6,012 nt of DNA from Bacteroidota bacterium. GTDB lineage: Bacteria > Bacteroidota > Bacteroidia > Bacteroidales > Prolixibacteraceae. Positions 5,101-6,012 of this stretch are shown here, in pieces (the stretch's first letter is position 1; the number at the start of each line of letters is the position of its first letter). The stretch lies in contig JABMPI010000698.1 of assembly GCA_013203755.1 (NCBI GenBank), positions 1-6,012 of the forward strand, read 5' to 3'. A program made the position numbers and the translations under genes. The notes under the pieces were generated by a model. That model ran no database searches. It was given only the letters and a program-made list of their open reading frames with translations, and was not told the DNA's origin.

Positions 5101-6012
5101 TTATTCAGGATAACTAATAATTTCACGAATTTCATGATACAAGGGCTCCAGGCTTTTATACATCTTTTTATAAACCCTTTTGTACAATTGCCTATAAATT
5201 TCCACGTTTTTTTTACGCGGATGAAACTCACTTTTATAACGAACCATTTTTGAAATTGCCTCTTCAACCGATTCGTAAGCACCAATTCCAAAAGCAATTA
5301 AAATTGCAGCCCCCAAACCCGAAGTTTCGGAGGTTTCTCCTCTCACTATAGGAAGATCAAAAATATCCGCGGTTATCTGGCAGATTTCATCGCTAAGCGA
5401 TCCACCGCCGGAAACAGTTAATCTTTGAATTTTCGTTTTCGAGACTTTTTCTATTTTTTCTTTGCCTTCTAAAAGTGCAAATACAAGCCCCTCAATAACT
5501 GCCCGATAAACATGTGGTTTTTTATGAACATCGCCAAAACCAATCATTGCACCTTTTGCTGCCGGTTCAGATAATCCCGGACTCCAAAAAGGCTGAACAA
5601 CTAATCCCATCGATCCGGGAGGCGATTTAGTAAGTAATTCATTCAATACTTCCTCCGCAGAAATGCCTTTCTCTTTTGCCAACTGCACCTCTTTTTGTGC
5701 AAACTGATTTTTAAACCATGAAACCATCCAGAAACCCCGGAATATTTCAATTTCAGGATTATACTTGCCTGGCATAGCCGCCGGATAGGAAGGCATGTGC
5801 GAAATAGGTTCAAGGTATTTTTTACTTATTGTTTGAATAGTTGCAGCGGTTCCAAAACATAAACCAGCCATATTTTTCGATAAAACTCCCATTCCCAATG
5901 TTCCACAACTTTTGTCGGAGCCACAAGCGATTACAGGTATTCCAACAGGCAAACCAGTTTCTTCGCTTGCTTTTTCAGTTATCTTTCCAATAATTTTACC
6001 CGGTTGAACAAG
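5101..6012 (-). CDS. FGGY-family carbohydrate kinase, C-terminal part (partial)
   Basis: The frame is open from the right edge to TAA at 5103-5101, giving the last 303 residues of a protein that should total about 500. FGGY kinases phosphorylate sugars or polyols (xylulose, ribulose, glycerol and others) with ATP in the cytosol. Visible landmarks, counted from the edge: PGKIIGKIT at 4-12; CGSDKSCGTLGMG at 30-42, whose Asp33 should be the catalytic base; CFGTAATIQ at 52-60, the ATP-side phosphate loop that reads SLGTS in many relatives; VIEGLVFALLEG at 172-183; SGGGSLSDEICQITADIFDLP at 201-221; and ETSGLGAAILIAFGIG at 229-244, an FGGY signature. The C-terminus is a basic helix. The GSDK and FGTAATI wording differs from textbook xylulokinase or glycerol kinase and recalls YgcE-like relatives, which I hold only loosely. 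The substrate is unresolved because the sugar-binding N-terminal domain is outside the window. It converges on the TonB receptor. Confidence 0.9.
   Translation of the reverse strand, partial: LVQPGKIIGKITEKASEETGLPVGIPVIACGSDKSCGTLGMGVLSKNMAGLCFGTAATIQTISKKYLEPISHMPSYPAAMPGKYNPEIEIFRGFWMVSWFKNQFAQKEVQLAKEKGISAEEVLNELLTKSPPGSMGLVVQPFWSPGLSEPAAKGAMIGFGDVHKKPHVYRAVIEGLVFALLEGKEKIEKVSKTKIQRLTVSGGGSLSDEICQITADIFDLPIVRGETSETSGLGAAILIAFGIGAYESVEEAISKMVRYKSEFHPRKKNVEIYRQLYKRVYKKMYKSLEPLYHEIREIISYPE

Noticed and set aside
5055..5297. 80-codon minus-strand open frame
   Set aside because: It overlaps the C-terminus of the FGGY kinase in another frame, while the kinase frame is clearly the coding one.

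Overview
The window looks like chromosomal DNA from a low-GC Gram-negative bacterium of the phylum Bacteroidota. The evidence is AT-rich intergenic DNA, starts without a convincing Shine-Dalgarno sequence, a TonB-dependent outer-membrane receptor, and an intergenic palindrome of a style I associate with this phylum. Assignment below phylum, for example to Marinilabiliales, would be a guess.

Layout from left to right. Minus strand: the N-terminal 113 residues of a GlmS-like SIS-domain sugar-phosphate isomerase or deglycase run off the left edge (1-341). Upstream of it lies a complete fructosamine/ketosamine kinase (444-1346). Further upstream, past a strong minus-strand intrinsic terminator (1364-1395), is a tandem pair of paralogous small secreted proteins (1402-1755 and 1788-2144). 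The stretch 2145-2784 holds no confident gene. It contains a possible gene remnant on the minus strand (2258-2410), a hairpin flanked by A and T runs (2616-2650), and an exact 13-bp direct repeat (2601-2613 and 2695-2707). Plus strand: a TonB-dependent receptor (2785-4845). It converges on the C-terminal 303 residues of an FGGY-family carbohydrate kinase on the minus strand (5101-6012, running off the right edge). The 255 bp between these convergent genes hold two palindromes that together look like a dispersed, REP/MITE-like intergenic repeat.

How the genes may fit together: a fructosamine-3-kinase-type enzyme next to a SIS-fold protein suggests a small module for Amadori products (glycated amines). 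The kinase would phosphorylate the ketosamine and the SIS protein would cleave or isomerise a sugar phosphate. The FGGY kinase adds a carbohydrate flavour to the neighbourhood, and the TonB receptor would import an unidentified ligand. No shared operon is shown: there are gaps, a terminator and opposite strands. The kinase-SIS pairing is the most interesting hypothesis here. I see no CRISPR array, transposase, tRNA or rRNA, and nothing that is clearly a new defence or mobile system.
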